A DNA stretch of 16,890 bases from the NCBI RefSeq assembly GCF_002104995.1, contig NW_024468452.1:1-16890 (forward strand), written 5' to 3'. Position numbers and translations under genes: made by a program. The notes below the pieces were generated by a model that worked only from the letters and a program-made list of their open reading frames with translations, was not told where the DNA came from and ran no database searches. Shown piece by piece: positions 1 to 8,834 of this stretch (the first letter of the stretch is position 1; each line of letters starts with the position of its first letter). The DNA comes from Linderina pennispora. Its lineage: Eukaryota; Kickxellomycota; Kickxellomycetes; Kickxellales; Kickxellaceae.

Positions 1-195
1 GCGCTGCGGCGGGAGCTGGCGGGGCTGCACCAGTCGGTGCAGGCGCTGGGCGACCTGGTGATGGCGAGCCAGCTTGCGAGCGAGGCGGATGAGTACCGAC
101 GCGACCTGGATGAGTGCCTCGGCTCGGATAAAAATCAGGCGAGCCGGTTGTATGATCTACAAAAGGCAATTTATCCCTCCGCCAAGATGCGATGA
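1..195 (+). CDS. C-terminal end of an unrecognised protein (5' partial)
   Basis: Frame 1 is open from the first base to a TGA at 193-195, giving about 64 residues of a protein that begins outside the window. The visible part is rich in Leu, Ala, Glu, Arg and Asp with heptad-like spacing (for example LRRELAGLHQSVQALGDLV), which suggests a helical or coiled-coil tail, and it ends in IYPSAKMR. The first part is GC-rich at third codon positions, like the TUP1 and GPI3 genes, which supports real coding. I do not recognise the family and assign no function. The last 50 or so codons lie inside the tandem duplication at 42-520; the second copy of this stretch carries indels and does not keep the frame, so the first copy is probably the working gene end. 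The stop lies only about 45 bp before a TATA box. Confidence 0.55.
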   Translation, partial: ALRRELAGLHQSVQALGDLVMASQLASEADEYRRDLDECLGSDKNQASRLYDLQKAIYPSAKMR

Positions 196-237
196 CAAAG
201 CCGAGGAGCGTCGTCCAGGAATTTTTCGTCTCGCGGA

Positions 238-244
238 TATAAAA
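238..244 (+). promoter_or_regulatory. TATA box in repeat copy 1
   Basis: TATAAAA occurs in the context GGATATAAAAGGCGGC, an excellent match to a eukaryotic core promoter TATA element. It is duplicated 238 bp further on. It lies about 420 bp before the TUP1 start codon, so it would give a long leader if used. Confidence 0.5.
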
Positions 245-475
245 GGCGGCATCTCTCGGACAAGCGAGCAGGGAGGGGGAGGCGCTGGGGCGACCTGGTG
301 ATGGCGGCCAGGTTGCGAGCGAGGGGTGAGTACCGACGCGACCTGGATGAGTGCCTCAGCTCGGATAAAAATCAGGCAAGCCGGTTTATATGATTTGCAA
401 AAGGCAATTTATCCCCGCCAAAATGCGATGACCAAAGCCGAGGAGCGTCGTCCAGGAATTTTTCGTCTCCGCGGA

Positions 476-482
476 TATAAAA
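476..482 (+). promoter_or_regulatory. TATA box in repeat copy 2, probable TUP1 core promoter
   Basis: A second TATAAAA sits in the same context as the one at 238-244, about 185 bp upstream of the TUP1 ATG. It is followed by a pyrimidine-rich stretch at about 530-580, which is common just upstream of fungal transcription starts. Of the two copies this is the better-placed promoter for TUP1. Confidence 0.55.
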
Positions 483-665
483 GGCGGCATCTCTCGGACA
501 AGCGAGCAAGGAGGGGAGGCTCTTGGGTCAATCGATTTTTTCTCTTTCACTCCCAAATTTTTTCTCCCTTTTATTTTCGACACTATTCACAGATATACTG
601 CTTGAAGGACGTAAAGGAGCCCAAAGGTTTTATCGCACTCTTTATTTTATTCGTGTTCTTGACTA

Positions 666-2646
666 ATGTCGAACGTTTACAATCACCGGCAGATGGTCCC
701 ATCTGCGCCGCTGTCGTCGCGGGTGGCAGACCTGCTAGAGGCCCTACGGAGCGAGTATGACACGCTGACACAGGACGCCTCAGCGATGAAGATTTACAAG
801 GATGACTACGAGCAGCGTCGTAAGTATGAAGCGCAATTGGGGGGGCTAATAGGACACGAATTTGGCGGAGGGGAGAAGGAGCGCTAATTGGAGTTCTGAT
901 TGTAGTCAACAGCCAAATCGCCGAAATGACGCTGTTCCAGAACTCGCTTGCGGAGCTGGAGCAGCGGCACCTTGGGATGCGGAAGCAGTACGAGGACGAA
1001 ATTAACCGGCTGCGACGTGAGTCCACAACCTGGGGGGACCGCCGGTGGTGTCGGCACCGTTCATTGCGCAGCCGCAGCAGCAGGCGATGCTGGCGCCGGG
1101 GCAGGCGATGGCGATGAGCCAGGCGGGGCACAGCGGTGGAATGCCACCGGGCTCGCAGCCACACGTGTCGCAGGGCCCGGGCATGTACGGGATGCCGGCG
1201 GCGTCTGGGCCGCACAGCGGACCGAACGGGGCAGCCATGACACCTGGACAGCCGCCGATGGGCGGTGATGGGCACCCGGGAGCGCCGTATGCCATGGGCC
1301 GTACGGACCGGGCGGTAACGTGCCGATGGGCGGTCGGGCAGCCGCCGACGCCGCAGCAGCAGGCAGCGGGCGTGCAGAAGGACCGCAAGCCGAATGTGAT
1401 GGCGCAGCAGCAGCCGCAGGCGATGTCGAGCCGTCAGACGCCGACGCAGCCGGTACGCAGCGTGGGCCCGGCCGGGGCAAAGCCGGCGGGGCAGCCGGCG
1501 CCGGTGACACCTCAGCAACAGCAGCTGCAGCAACAGCAACAGCAGCAACAGCAAGGCATGGTGGGCAACAGCCAGCTAGCGGACATGGACCCTGACTCGG
1601 TGCCACCGCAGCTAAAGCGCGAGGGCCCCGATTGGTTTGTGATCTACAACGCCAAGATGCCGCGGCTGCTGAACATCGAGAACATGTTCACACTGGAGCA
1701 CAACAGCGTGGTGTGCTGTGTCAAGTTCAGCAACGACGGCAAGCTGCTGGCCACCGGCTGCAACCGCACCACGCAGATCTGGAACATGGCCACCGGCAAC
1801 AAGGAGGCTGTGCTGGCGATGAGAACGCTCCCAAGAACGGTGACCTGTACATCCGCGCTGTGTGCTTCAGCCCCGACGGAAAGTTCCTAGTGACAGGCGC
1901 TGAGGACAAGCAGATCCGCATCTGGGACATCGCCACCAAGAAAATCCGCCACATCCTGGCTGGCCACGAGCAGGACATCTACTCGCTGGACTTCTCGCCC
2001 GACGGCCGCACCATTCTGTCGGGCTCGGGCGACCGCACTGTGCGCCTGTGGGATCTGGAGACCGGCAAGAACATCCACACCTTCACCATCGATGATATGG
2101 GGCCCAAGGATGCCGGTGTGACCAGCGTGGCCTTCTCGCCCAATGGCCAGCTGGTGGCTGCTGCATCGCTGGACAAGATGATCCGCCTGTGGGACGCCCC
2201 GTCGGGACAGTTTCCTCGAGCGCATCGACGGCCACAAGGACTCGGTCTACGCCGTGGCGTTCTCGCCCGAACGGCCAGTCGCTGCTGTCGGGGTCGCTGG
2301 ACAAGACGCTGCGCATCTGGGACCTGGCGCGTCCGGGCTCCAGCGGCCGCCCGTCGGGCCCGTCGACCTGCCGGTCCACGCTGACCGGCCACAAGGACTT
2401 TGTGCTGTCGGTGGCATACTCGCCCGACGGCAACTGGATTGTGTCGGGCAGCAAGGACCGCGGTGTGCAGTTCTGGGACCCGCGCACGTCGCAGACCCAG
2501 TGCATGCTGCAGGGCCACAAGAACTCGGTCATCTCCGTTGCCCCTGTCGCCCCACCCAGCACATGTTTGCCACGGCTCTGGCGACTTCCGCGCGCGGCGT
2601 GTGGTCCTACGAGAGCGCGTCGGGTGCGATGCAGCAGGCCATTTAA
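666..2646 (+). CDS. TUP1: Tup1-family transcriptional corepressor, WD40 (frame interrupted)
   Basis: Tup1 works with Cyc8/Ssn6 as a general corepressor recruited by DNA-bound repressors. Exon 1 (666-819) and the start of exon 2 (from 906) encode the N-terminal tetramerisation helix ([16 protein letters not shown], then [19 protein letters not shown]). A low-complexity Pro/Gly/Gln linker follows, with a Gln tract at 1513-1554. The Tup1-type lead-in [20 protein letters not shown] precedes seven WD40 blades (about 1690-2620), with features such as [30 protein letters not shown] and the last blade ending VWSYES. The reading frame is broken about ten times by single-base changes: losses near 1032-1037, 1299, 1816 and 2575, and gains near 1337, 2214, 2269, 2542, 2551 and 2596. 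Allowing for these, the total length divides by three and gives about 630 aa, normal for fungal Tup1. No in-frame stop substitution was seen between breaks. I infer assembly indels more likely than a pseudogene. Confidence 0.9.
820..905 (+). other. Intron 1 of the TUP1 gene
   Basis: The donor GTAAGTATG at 820 and the acceptor TTGTAG ending at 905 bound an 86-bp intron. A branch-like CTAAT lies at 884-888, about 18 bases before the acceptor. Removing it joins YEQR to LNSQIAEM and restores a continuous Tup1 N-terminal helix, which is why I chose these sites. Confidence 0.85.
1513..1554 (+). repeat. CAG/CAA tract coding for polyglutamine in TUP1
   Basis: Fourteen codons of CAG or CAA, with one CTG, encode a Gln run in the linker between the tetramerisation helix and the WD40 propeller. 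Such tracts are usual in fungal Tup1 linkers and can vary in length. Mixed CAG and CAA codons reduce slippage compared with a pure repeat. Confidence 0.85.
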
Positions 2647-3536
2647 AACATGCTGTTTTCCTAGTTTCCTTCTCCTTCTATTTAACTCTAAATATCAGCC
2701 ATGTCTACCAATACTACATGCGGGGCTTGTCATATTCCACCGCATTCCACCCCGAGCACATGATACCGAATGTCTGTCTCTTTTTTGGGGGGAGAACGAC
2801 ACGTCTGACCCATGACTGATGCCACTCCGTTTCCCACAGATCCTCGGCTGGTGCCCAGAAGCTTCCCCCTGTGGCCTGAGTGGCCAATGCCGACACCTAG
2901 AAGCGCCCACTCTCCACACAATACCGTGAATTGCCGCTGTTACAACCGGGCATGTCGCAGTGTGGGTGCGGCGCACTGCTGGTGCATATATTGAAACCAG
3001 AACACCCACCCTCCGCCAATACAAGCCGACACGCACACTGCCCCCTCCTTTGTGGCCCACTCTGAAAAGAACTCCTCGGTGCCTCTTTGCAGGTCCACAG
3101 AAAAACCTATTCTTGGAGCTTTCTCAGTGCTATCTGCCCCCATCTGCCTATCTTGATGGGAGGCGCAGAGCTCTTTGAATTGGAAACAGGAACTATGCGG
3201 CAAATCTCAAACAGAGAAAAGGGCGCTTGGCTGGGCGTGACCTGGAAAACAGATTGGCCGCCAGCACTCGAACTCTACATTTTAGAGCAAGCTGGAAGCC
3301 ATGGGGGACTCAGCACTAAAAGGGAGCAAATCCCAGCCCAGAGACCCTCCGCCCAACCACGCACTCTCCCTCCTCCCCCTTCCTGAGTACTCACGCGCAT
3401 CCCACCTAGTTCTTTCTTCTTTCCTAGTGATAGCCAAACTCGCCACCAAAAAACAAAATCGGCTTCCAGTATTATTTTGAAGCTCCGCAATAAGAAACAC
3501 ACCCCCTTTTCAGTTTCTGAATCAAGTAGAGATTAT
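2647..3536. other. Intergenic region between TUP1 and the pirin-like gene
   Basis: About 890 bp with no frame I would defend; the short open frames here show no recognisable protein. The last 200 bp are pyrimidine-rich, with acceptor-like tracts (CTTTCCTAG at about 3427 and CCCCTTTTCAG ending at 3513). These could be promoter sequence or the 3' end of a leader intron for the downstream gene. Confidence 0.6.
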
Positions 3537-5537
3537 ATGGACTACTATTCCAACCAGCGCCCGTACGCCCACCAACCAGCGTCCAACTCTACAGCGCCGC
3601 TGTCGGCGGGCCCCCAGGCGGCCCCGGCGCACCTACCCGGCAGTGCAGCGGGCGGTCTCGCCGCCGCACTCGCTCGGGTACCGCAAAGCCGAACCGGAGC
3701 ATGCCGATGGGGAAAGGCCCGCAGCCGGTTTGTGTATCCGGAGCTCAAGACTGCGTATCTGTCGCCGCCACCCATCGAGCCGCTGCAGGCGGCAGCACCG
3801 ACTTGCTCGCACGCGTATTCTGTGGCGCCGCAGCAGTACGCGTATCCCCAGTACACGCCCGCTTATGCGCTGCCGGCGGGGCCTGTGCACCCCGAGCATG
3901 CGTCTTACCAGGCGCAAGCGTACTCGCAGCCAGCGTATTCGCAGCCGCCTGCCTACTCGGCAGCCGCTGGCCGCGTCGCCGGTCTACCCGCAGCTGCACC
4001 ACCACCAGTCCATGCAGGCGCTGGGGGTGTGGGCGGGCACTCAGCCGAAAGAGACACGGCCGCTGGTGGCCTACCATCGCCACTGGGAGCGGCAGCATGC
4101 ATCATCGCAGTTCGTCAAGCTGTTCCACTGTCTTGAGCCCGTGGGGCTGCTGAGTGCAGCGGAAAAGAGTTCTGGCGCCGCGCGGAAGGGAAATCTGCTG
4201 CCGCTGTTCAAGGCCAACGAGGAGTGGATTATGCCAGGTAATGTATGCTGTCTTGGGGGTGCCCCTAGCTTGATAATGCAATATGCGGGGAGACGTGAAA
4301 CGCTAATTGTCATTTTTCTGCTGTTCTTTAGATGTTGGCATGCCGCTGGAGAATCGCCCGGGCTACCGCTGCATCATGTATGTCGTTGATGGTGCTGGCG
4401 TTTTCGACAATGGTAAGTGTGCCGTGCTTTCCCCGACCTAGGGCATATTTTAATGTCCGCCCTCTCCTCCCCTCCTCCCTTGCCAACTATCTGTTTCCTC
4501 TCATTCACGCCAGATCACATGAATGCACATCCCACTCCTCCTTTTTTTTTTATTCCACACATGCACAACTCGCTTGCTTAATCCAAATGCACCTAATGCT
4601 TGTCTCCCTGCCACATATACCAGTTCCTGGAACTTGACCAGTTTTCTGTTTTGCTCACCATGCTTGGGAAGTTGTGCCTGGATTCATTTTTGAGTAGGAC
4701 TCAGTGGCGACAAGATCCTCAGCAAGGGTGCTCTCTACATGTCCACCACTGGCCATGACGCCTCCGCATACATCCGGAATGCAAGCACGTCCCACCCCAT
4801 CCACATCCTGCGCCTGTGGATCGACATTGCCCCCTCGGCCACGCCGCCCGAGCTCGACAATGACAGTGGCGTGAACCTGGCTGACCGCCCGTACTCGCCG
4901 CAAAAGCACACTGTGGGGTTCTCTGACTTTTCGCACTCTCTGCGCTACATCACCGACTCGGACAAGCGCAACTGCCTTTTGACTTTATTGCATCCGCGCA
5001 ACTATTGGCCGCAATACGGCAATACTACGCAGATTTTTGGGCCGGTCGATACGGCCAGCCGCCAGTCTCTGGCAACCTCTTATCTGTCGCAGTCAATGTC
5101 GGCGCTTGCCCGCCCCAGCTACTATGCGCCGGACGCATCGCTCAGCGCTGCGGGCTCGTACGAGTGGTCGGTTGACACGCATATGGCCATGCGTGCGTGC
5201 GCCGAACCCCTGCTGGTTGACGAGGACCTGTTTGTTTCGGTGTGCTTTTTGGACGCTGGCCCAATCTGTCACCTACGTGCCGCTTGATTCGTTCGACCGC
5301 CATAGAAATGCAGCCAGCGGGAAGCGCCGCCGCGTGTGGATCCAGAATGTCATCATGGATTTGAAGCGTGATAGTACCGAGAATGCTGGCCGCTTGGTCA
5401 TCAATGGCGACACCACCAGTCGCATGCGTCCTGGCGACTCTGCATATGTCCGCAAGCTGGCACCCACTGAGTCCTTGCACATCTTTAATTGCGGCCGCAG
5501 CGGAATCGAATTCATTATTGTTGAGACTCCCTATTGA
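3537..5537 (+). CDS. Pirin-like bicupin protein with long low-complexity N-terminus (frame interrupted)
   Basis: There are three exons: 3537-4237, 4332-4412 and 4698-5537. About the first 160 residues are rich in Tyr, Pro, Ala and Gln (AYSQPAYSQPPAYS). The rest matches the pirin/YhhW order. The first cupin strand is GYRCIMYVVDGAGVFDN, followed by GALYMSTTGHDASAY and then PIHILRLWIDIAP. The second cupin has QSVTYVPLDS, RRRVWIQNV, GDSAYV and a final FIIVETPY. Pirins are iron proteins acting as nuclear cofactors or quercetin dioxygenases. Here the HPH and HxE metal ligands are not visible at the aligned positions, so enzyme activity is doubtful. One extra base near 3959 and one near 5260 break the frame; allowing for both gives about 539 aa, nearly twice a typical pirin. 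GC at third codon positions hints at two more compensating shifts around 3620-3730. An in-frame upstream ATG at 3477 is possible, but I prefer 3537 because acceptor-like sequence lies between them. Confidence 0.75.
4238..4331 (+). other. Intron 1 of the pirin-like gene
   Basis: The donor GTAATG at 4238 and the acceptor TTCTTTAG ending at 4331 bound 94 bp. The branch-like CTAAT at 4303-4307 sits in CGCTAATTG, the same nine bases found at the branch position of the TUP1 intron. Splicing joins EEWIMP to DVGMPLENRPG in frame. Confidence 0.8.
4413..4697 (+). other. Intron 2 of the pirin-like gene
   Basis: The donor GTAAGTG at 4413 and the acceptor GAGTAG ending at 4697 bound 285 bp of pyrimidine-rich sequence. 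An in-frame TGA at 4691-4693 forces the acceptor to lie after it. Splicing joins GVFDNG to LSGDKILSKG in frame, as the cupin fold requires. Confidence 0.8.
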
Positions 5538-6601
5538 TTTATATCCCCCACTCATACATTTTACCTAGCTATTGTCCATATTTATACATGCTGTATCTTA
5601 ACCACTGTATGCGTTGCTGCGCTGGTTTATTATGTGTGGAGTCGAGTGTGGCAATCTGAGTCTTGGCGTCTAAATGTGACCTGAAAAATCAGACCTGATG
5701 TTTTCCTGAGCAATCAGGTGCATCCAGACTCAAGCCAGCGACATACTGTGTCACTGAGCAAAGAAAAATGGCTCAGCGACGGCATTGCTACAAATAGACT
5801 CAACCTTCTAGCAACCGCAAAGTCCAAGAAACAGACTTACTGTGATATGTACACAGTGAAATTTGCCAGGCTTCAAGTCATGCCACAGACTCGATATGAC
5901 CAGTGCAAATAGAGGTTGCTATTGAATATGGATTGTATAAGCGCCAACTTGTGCCTTACCTTTTTGATCCTTTCCACTACTCTTATTCCCAACTATCATT
6001 TTCACGCCTATTTCCGCCTAAACAGCTGCCATACAAATAGTTGCAAGAAATACCATGTGCCTTGTCACTTACGGGGATATACCTTCCGTAGATCAGGAGG
6101 ACAGCCGTATAATAGGCATTTCCCCCAAGCTTCCCTTGCCACCTCCGGAATTTGAACATCGATATCAACATCTGAAGGATCCTAAAGATCGTCCTGGGTA
6201 TCATATGGTGGTGAGCCTCTGCAATCACAAGAAATGCTATGATAAAAGATTGCATGGTCGGATTCTTTCAGAGAATGGTGATGTAGGTGATGACGCGATG
6301 ATTCGCACTAGAAAATTGCTGTCGTTTGTGTCTATGCTTAGTTACAACGTACTAATTTATCTTACTCGGCCTAGCATTGGTGAACCACTGCAAATGCCAC
6401 AGTATCCCGAATAGGCTGGGCGGCATATCTAGGTAGGCTTCTCTCAGGATACTGCAACCTCAAGTGCCAGACTGACTCCCAAGGAGCATATCGCAGGATG
6501 CATAGCTGGTGAAAAGAAACGTAAGTATAATGGGGGTTAAAATCCTTCCTAAAAAGTTACGAAGAGGTAGCTGTAAGACAATTGGCACTAAACCTGACAT
6601 A
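5538..6601. other. Convergent intergenic region, pirin-like gene to CAP gene
   Basis: This is the 3' flank of two convergent genes and marks the drop to a more AT-rich composition. An open frame of 119 codons lies at 6055-6414 (+, starting MCLVTYGDIPS). It has no recognised domain and no third-position bias I can see, so I do not call it a gene. A short imperfect hairpin, ATCAG-AC-CTGAT, is at about 5687-5698. Confidence 0.5.
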
Positions 6602-6954
6602 TCATGCCAATGCGAACACTTGTGTCCAATACTTGTTCTGAATTCCAAATCCAACGATATGTATTCCCCAAGCATGTTCCGGTGATGTCCAGGGCTGTTT
6701 ATCCATCCCTGAACCACGCTCCTTACATCAGGCTGGTTCCAAGCGACGTTTTCTGCGCACTCCCGGATATTGGGAACCCTTCGCTGCATACGGGTCATCA
6801 GCGGGCCTGAGCTGTCATTGTGAGTCATTGCATTTGTATGTGCTTGGTAGTTTGAGTGCTCCTGGGCGGAATGACAGAGGCGGATATCGAGGCTGAGGGG
6901 ACGGCGGTGGTATCTTGCGCGCTCGGCATTGACAAGGTTGAGCATTTCAATGTG
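6602..6954 (-). CDS. CAP/SCP-domain (PR-1-like) protein, frame interrupted, 5' end unresolved
   Basis: The coding strand starts HIEMLNLVNAER and carries the usual CAP landmarks: PLSLDIRLCHSAQEHSNYQA, MTHNDSSGPL, AENVAWNQ, the highly conserved INSPGHHRNML, and a terminal KYWTQVFALA. CAP proteins are normally secreted and bind sterols, lipids or metal; bacterial-type YkwD forms and fungal PRY proteins are relatives. One base appears lost in the C run at 6666-6669 (G run in coding sense). Past that point the true frame continues for about 20 residues to TGA at 6602-6604, where CAP domains normally end; the uncorrected frame reads on to 6460 without CAP features. An in-frame TAG lies just before the first codon shown, so an upstream exon is likely. 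A candidate is ATG at 7020 with a 45-bp GT-AG intron (6955-6999), but that exon would not give a signal peptide. The N-terminus is therefore uncertain. Confidence 0.78.
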
Positions 6955-7068
6955 CTACTGCTGGAAGGACATGATTGAAGACCTGGCTGTAGATTTTACT
7001 GAGAAGTGTGTAAAAATCATATGGAACGACAAACTGTCGGTAATGGAGGTAGCTGGTCCCAAGTGTTG

Positions 7069-7075
7069 TTTTATA
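7069..7075 (-). promoter_or_regulatory. TATA box upstream of the CAP gene
   Basis: TATAAAA on the minus strand lies about 50 bp before the candidate first ATG at 7020. It supports transcription of the CAP gene starting between about 7045 and 7020. The rest of the stretch up to the aquaporin stop at 7320 holds nothing I recognise except short AAGTGGCAAGT-like direct repeats near 7115-7150. Confidence 0.45.
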
Positions 7076-7319
7076 GGCGATTTCTAGTAGGGGACACTCA
7101 TAACAAAGTAGCTGGCAAGAAGTAGCAAGTGATAAGTGACAAGTGGCAAGTTGGGGAATGGGTCACCTGCACTCAGATGTCAAATATGCATACTGGCAAG
7201 GTGGATCCAGTCAATAGCTTGTGCATTGAGCTGTCTGGATATGGCAATCTGCAGATTTCTAGGCAGCCCAGGCCCATTTTCTTGGCAAGAATATATTCCA
7301 ATGGCCACGTATCAAAATG

Positions 7320-8276
7320 CTACTTGTTCCAGTATCTGCGTCGAACCTTGTCTGGCTTTACCTCCTCCGGCACAACCACATAGTCGTATGCACCACAGGC
7401 AGCTATTGCACCAATAAACGGACCCACCAGCGGCACATAAAAGTAATACCCATGTACCCTGAGCACGTCTGTCCAGCCAGCCGCCAGGATAAATAGGCGC
7501 GGTCCCAGGTCTCGCGCAGGATTCAGCCCTACCGCTGCTATGTGTTGAGTTCCCGCAAGAATTATCGCTATAAGAAATAGCGCAACAAGCAAGGCGCCTG
7601 TTGTTGCACTCAAAGTCATTCGCTTGTCTGCTATGAAGAAAATAAAATACATCAGACAGAACGTAAAGGCAACCTCGTTGAAAAGCAAGTTGGCATTGGT
7701 ATATACGCCTTCAACAGCTGGCTGAACAACAAATATTCCGGCGGTTGCTTTTGGCCCCAGACTCTGTCTATGTCCACCGTCATACATGTCCCAGATTGGG
7801 AAATAGAATATCCAAGTGAAGAAAGCTGCGACAAACCCGCCCAATATTTGTGCAAAGACCATTCCTGGAACACGCCTCCAGGGATAGTGTCCAAATACGG
7901 CCAGACCGACTGTCAGCGCTGGGTTTAGATGGGCACCCGACACACCGACAGACGATACGATACCCCCGACGAGAGCACCACCCCAGCCTAGCGCTGTTGT
8001 CAGGTCGCGGGAGCTTGTGTTTTCAAGCTGCCTGAACACCACTTGTGCATTTATGGAAAGACCAACCATCATGAAGATGGACACTGACAGGAACTCGGCC
8101 ACCTCCGCGTTATAGGTATAAAGGAACCGCCGAAACCAATTTCTTGGACAAGTCATTGCCTCAAGCTCATCGCTCTCTTCCTTGCAGATGTGTAACTCCG
8201 TGCCCGTAATCCCAGCCTCTTCCAAACCAAGCGAATCTACCGTCATAGCCGGCCTTGCTCTATTATTGAGAGTCAT
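7320..8276 (-). CDS. Aquaglyceroporin, MIP family (array copy A)
   Basis: This is an intact, intronless frame of 318 aa in the plasma-membrane channel family that conducts glycerol and/or water. A cytosolic N-terminus of about 55 residues precedes six membrane segments and two half-helices. The NPA motifs are at residues 118-120 (SGAHLNPALTV) and 252-254 (VGLNPARDLGPR). The Asp after NPAR, the following GPR and the later FYVPLVGP (Pro-Leu) match the residues that mark glycerol facilitators rather than strict water channels. I start at the ATG at 8276; the frame continues upstream only to non-ATG codons. It aligns without gaps to the neighbour at 8835-9791 over the membrane core. It is the only one of the four genes where I see no AATAAA just after the stop. 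Substrate is inferred from motifs only. Confidence 0.92.
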   Translation of the reverse strand: MTLNNRARPAMTVDSLGLEEAGITGTELHICKEESDELEAMTCPRNWFRRFLYTYNAEVAEFLSVSIFMMVGLSINAQVVFRQLENTSSRDLTTALGWGGALVGGIVSSVGVSGAHLNPALTVGLAVFGHYPWRRVPGMVFAQILGGFVAAFFTWIFYFPIWDMYDGGHRQSLGPKATAGIFVVQPAVEGVYTNANLLFNEVAFTFCLMYFIFFIADKRMTLSATTGALLVALFLIAIILAGTQHIAAVGLNPARDLGPRLFILAAGWTDVLRVHGYYFYVPLVGPFIGAIAACGAYDYVVVPEEVKPDKVRRRYWNK

Positions 8277-8834
8277 GTTCTTCAAGTATGGATATTCGTC
8301 AAAGGTGAAAGAAGGGGGTTGAAGATATGAAGTGGCCTAAGGTAGTATTCAAAAGGGGAGACTAACGTGTTGTCGCTAGACAGGGCGGCAGCCGCAAAAG
8401 GGCTTTTTGTATGCAATGCCCTCCATATAACCATTTTTGTGGCGGCAGTTGAAGTGATAGAATGTTTTTGCAGCACGGGTTTGCTCCATGATGATTTTAG
8501 TGCCACCTGTTTCGTGCAAAAGCTGTAGGTGCATCTCTACAGCCATATACCGTTGGATAAGAAAATGCAAGGATGTGCCTCGGTGCATCTTAGCACAATA
8601 GGCGCTTGGAATGCATGCGTACTTGCTCCCGGGGTAAAATCTGTGGGTGGATTTTTTGGTGCTACGGTCTGAACAGCAGTCCTGGAACAATGTCGCCAAT
8701 GGCCTGCAGCATATTCCGCGGCTGATATTGCCAGGCAGTCATACTGCCAACACGGAGAAACGGTAGGTCTATCCTGGCACTATGCTGATCACTTTATTAT
8801 GCGAACAATTTCGCGGGTATAAGGAGAAAAAGAA
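8277..8834. other. Spacer between aquaporin copies A and B
   Basis: About 558 bp, serving as promoter of copy A and 3' flank of copy B. A pyrimidine-rich tract on the minus strand lies just before the copy A ATG (8295-8325). I see no gene and no clear TATA box. Confidence 0.5.
8793..8798 (-). terminator. AATAAA poly(A) signal of aquaporin copy B
   Basis: AATAAA on the minus strand lies 36 bp after the stop codon of the gene at 8835-9791. The position is short but plausible for a compact fungal 3' UTR. Confidence 0.45.

Larger units (their letters stand above)
42..520. repeat. Head-to-tail tandem duplication, unit about 239 bp
   Basis: Copy 1 is about 42-280 and copy 2 about 281-520. Both begin GGCGCTGGG and end in a GGGAGG-type purine run. 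They stay alignable throughout, with matching landmarks such as GATGAGTGCCTC, CCAGGAATTTTTCGTCTC and GGATATAAAAGGCGGCATC. They differ by several one- or two-base indels and by substitutions, including four G-to-A changes from copy 1 to copy 2. The unit carries the 3' end of the upstream gene plus its 3' flank and a TATA box. The two copies abut with no spacer. No flanking inverted repeats or transposase suggest a mobile element. Confidence 0.9.

Noticed and set aside
583-1554. Long minus-strand open frame of 323 codons opposite TUP1, starting with a Leu run
   Set aside because: The Leu run is the antisense of the CAG/CAA tract, and the frame exists because GC-rich coding DNA lacks stops on the other strand. 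Its product is Arg/Leu/His low complexity with no domain.
1061-1606. Second minus-strand open frame opposite the TUP1 linker
   Set aside because: It is Ala/Pro-rich and shadows the same GC-rich linker; the + strand protein is clearly Tup1.
3230-3300. Possible tRNA: minus-strand GAGTTCGAGTGCTGGC resembles a T-arm
   Set aside because: The five bases on either side of TTCGAGT do not pair (TAGAG with GCTGG), and no matching acceptor or anticodon arm is present.
6055-6414. Open frame of 119 codons on the + strand (MCLVTYGDIPS)
   Set aside because: No domain, no visible codon bias, and an overlapping frame of similar size on the other strand; chance is as likely as a gene.
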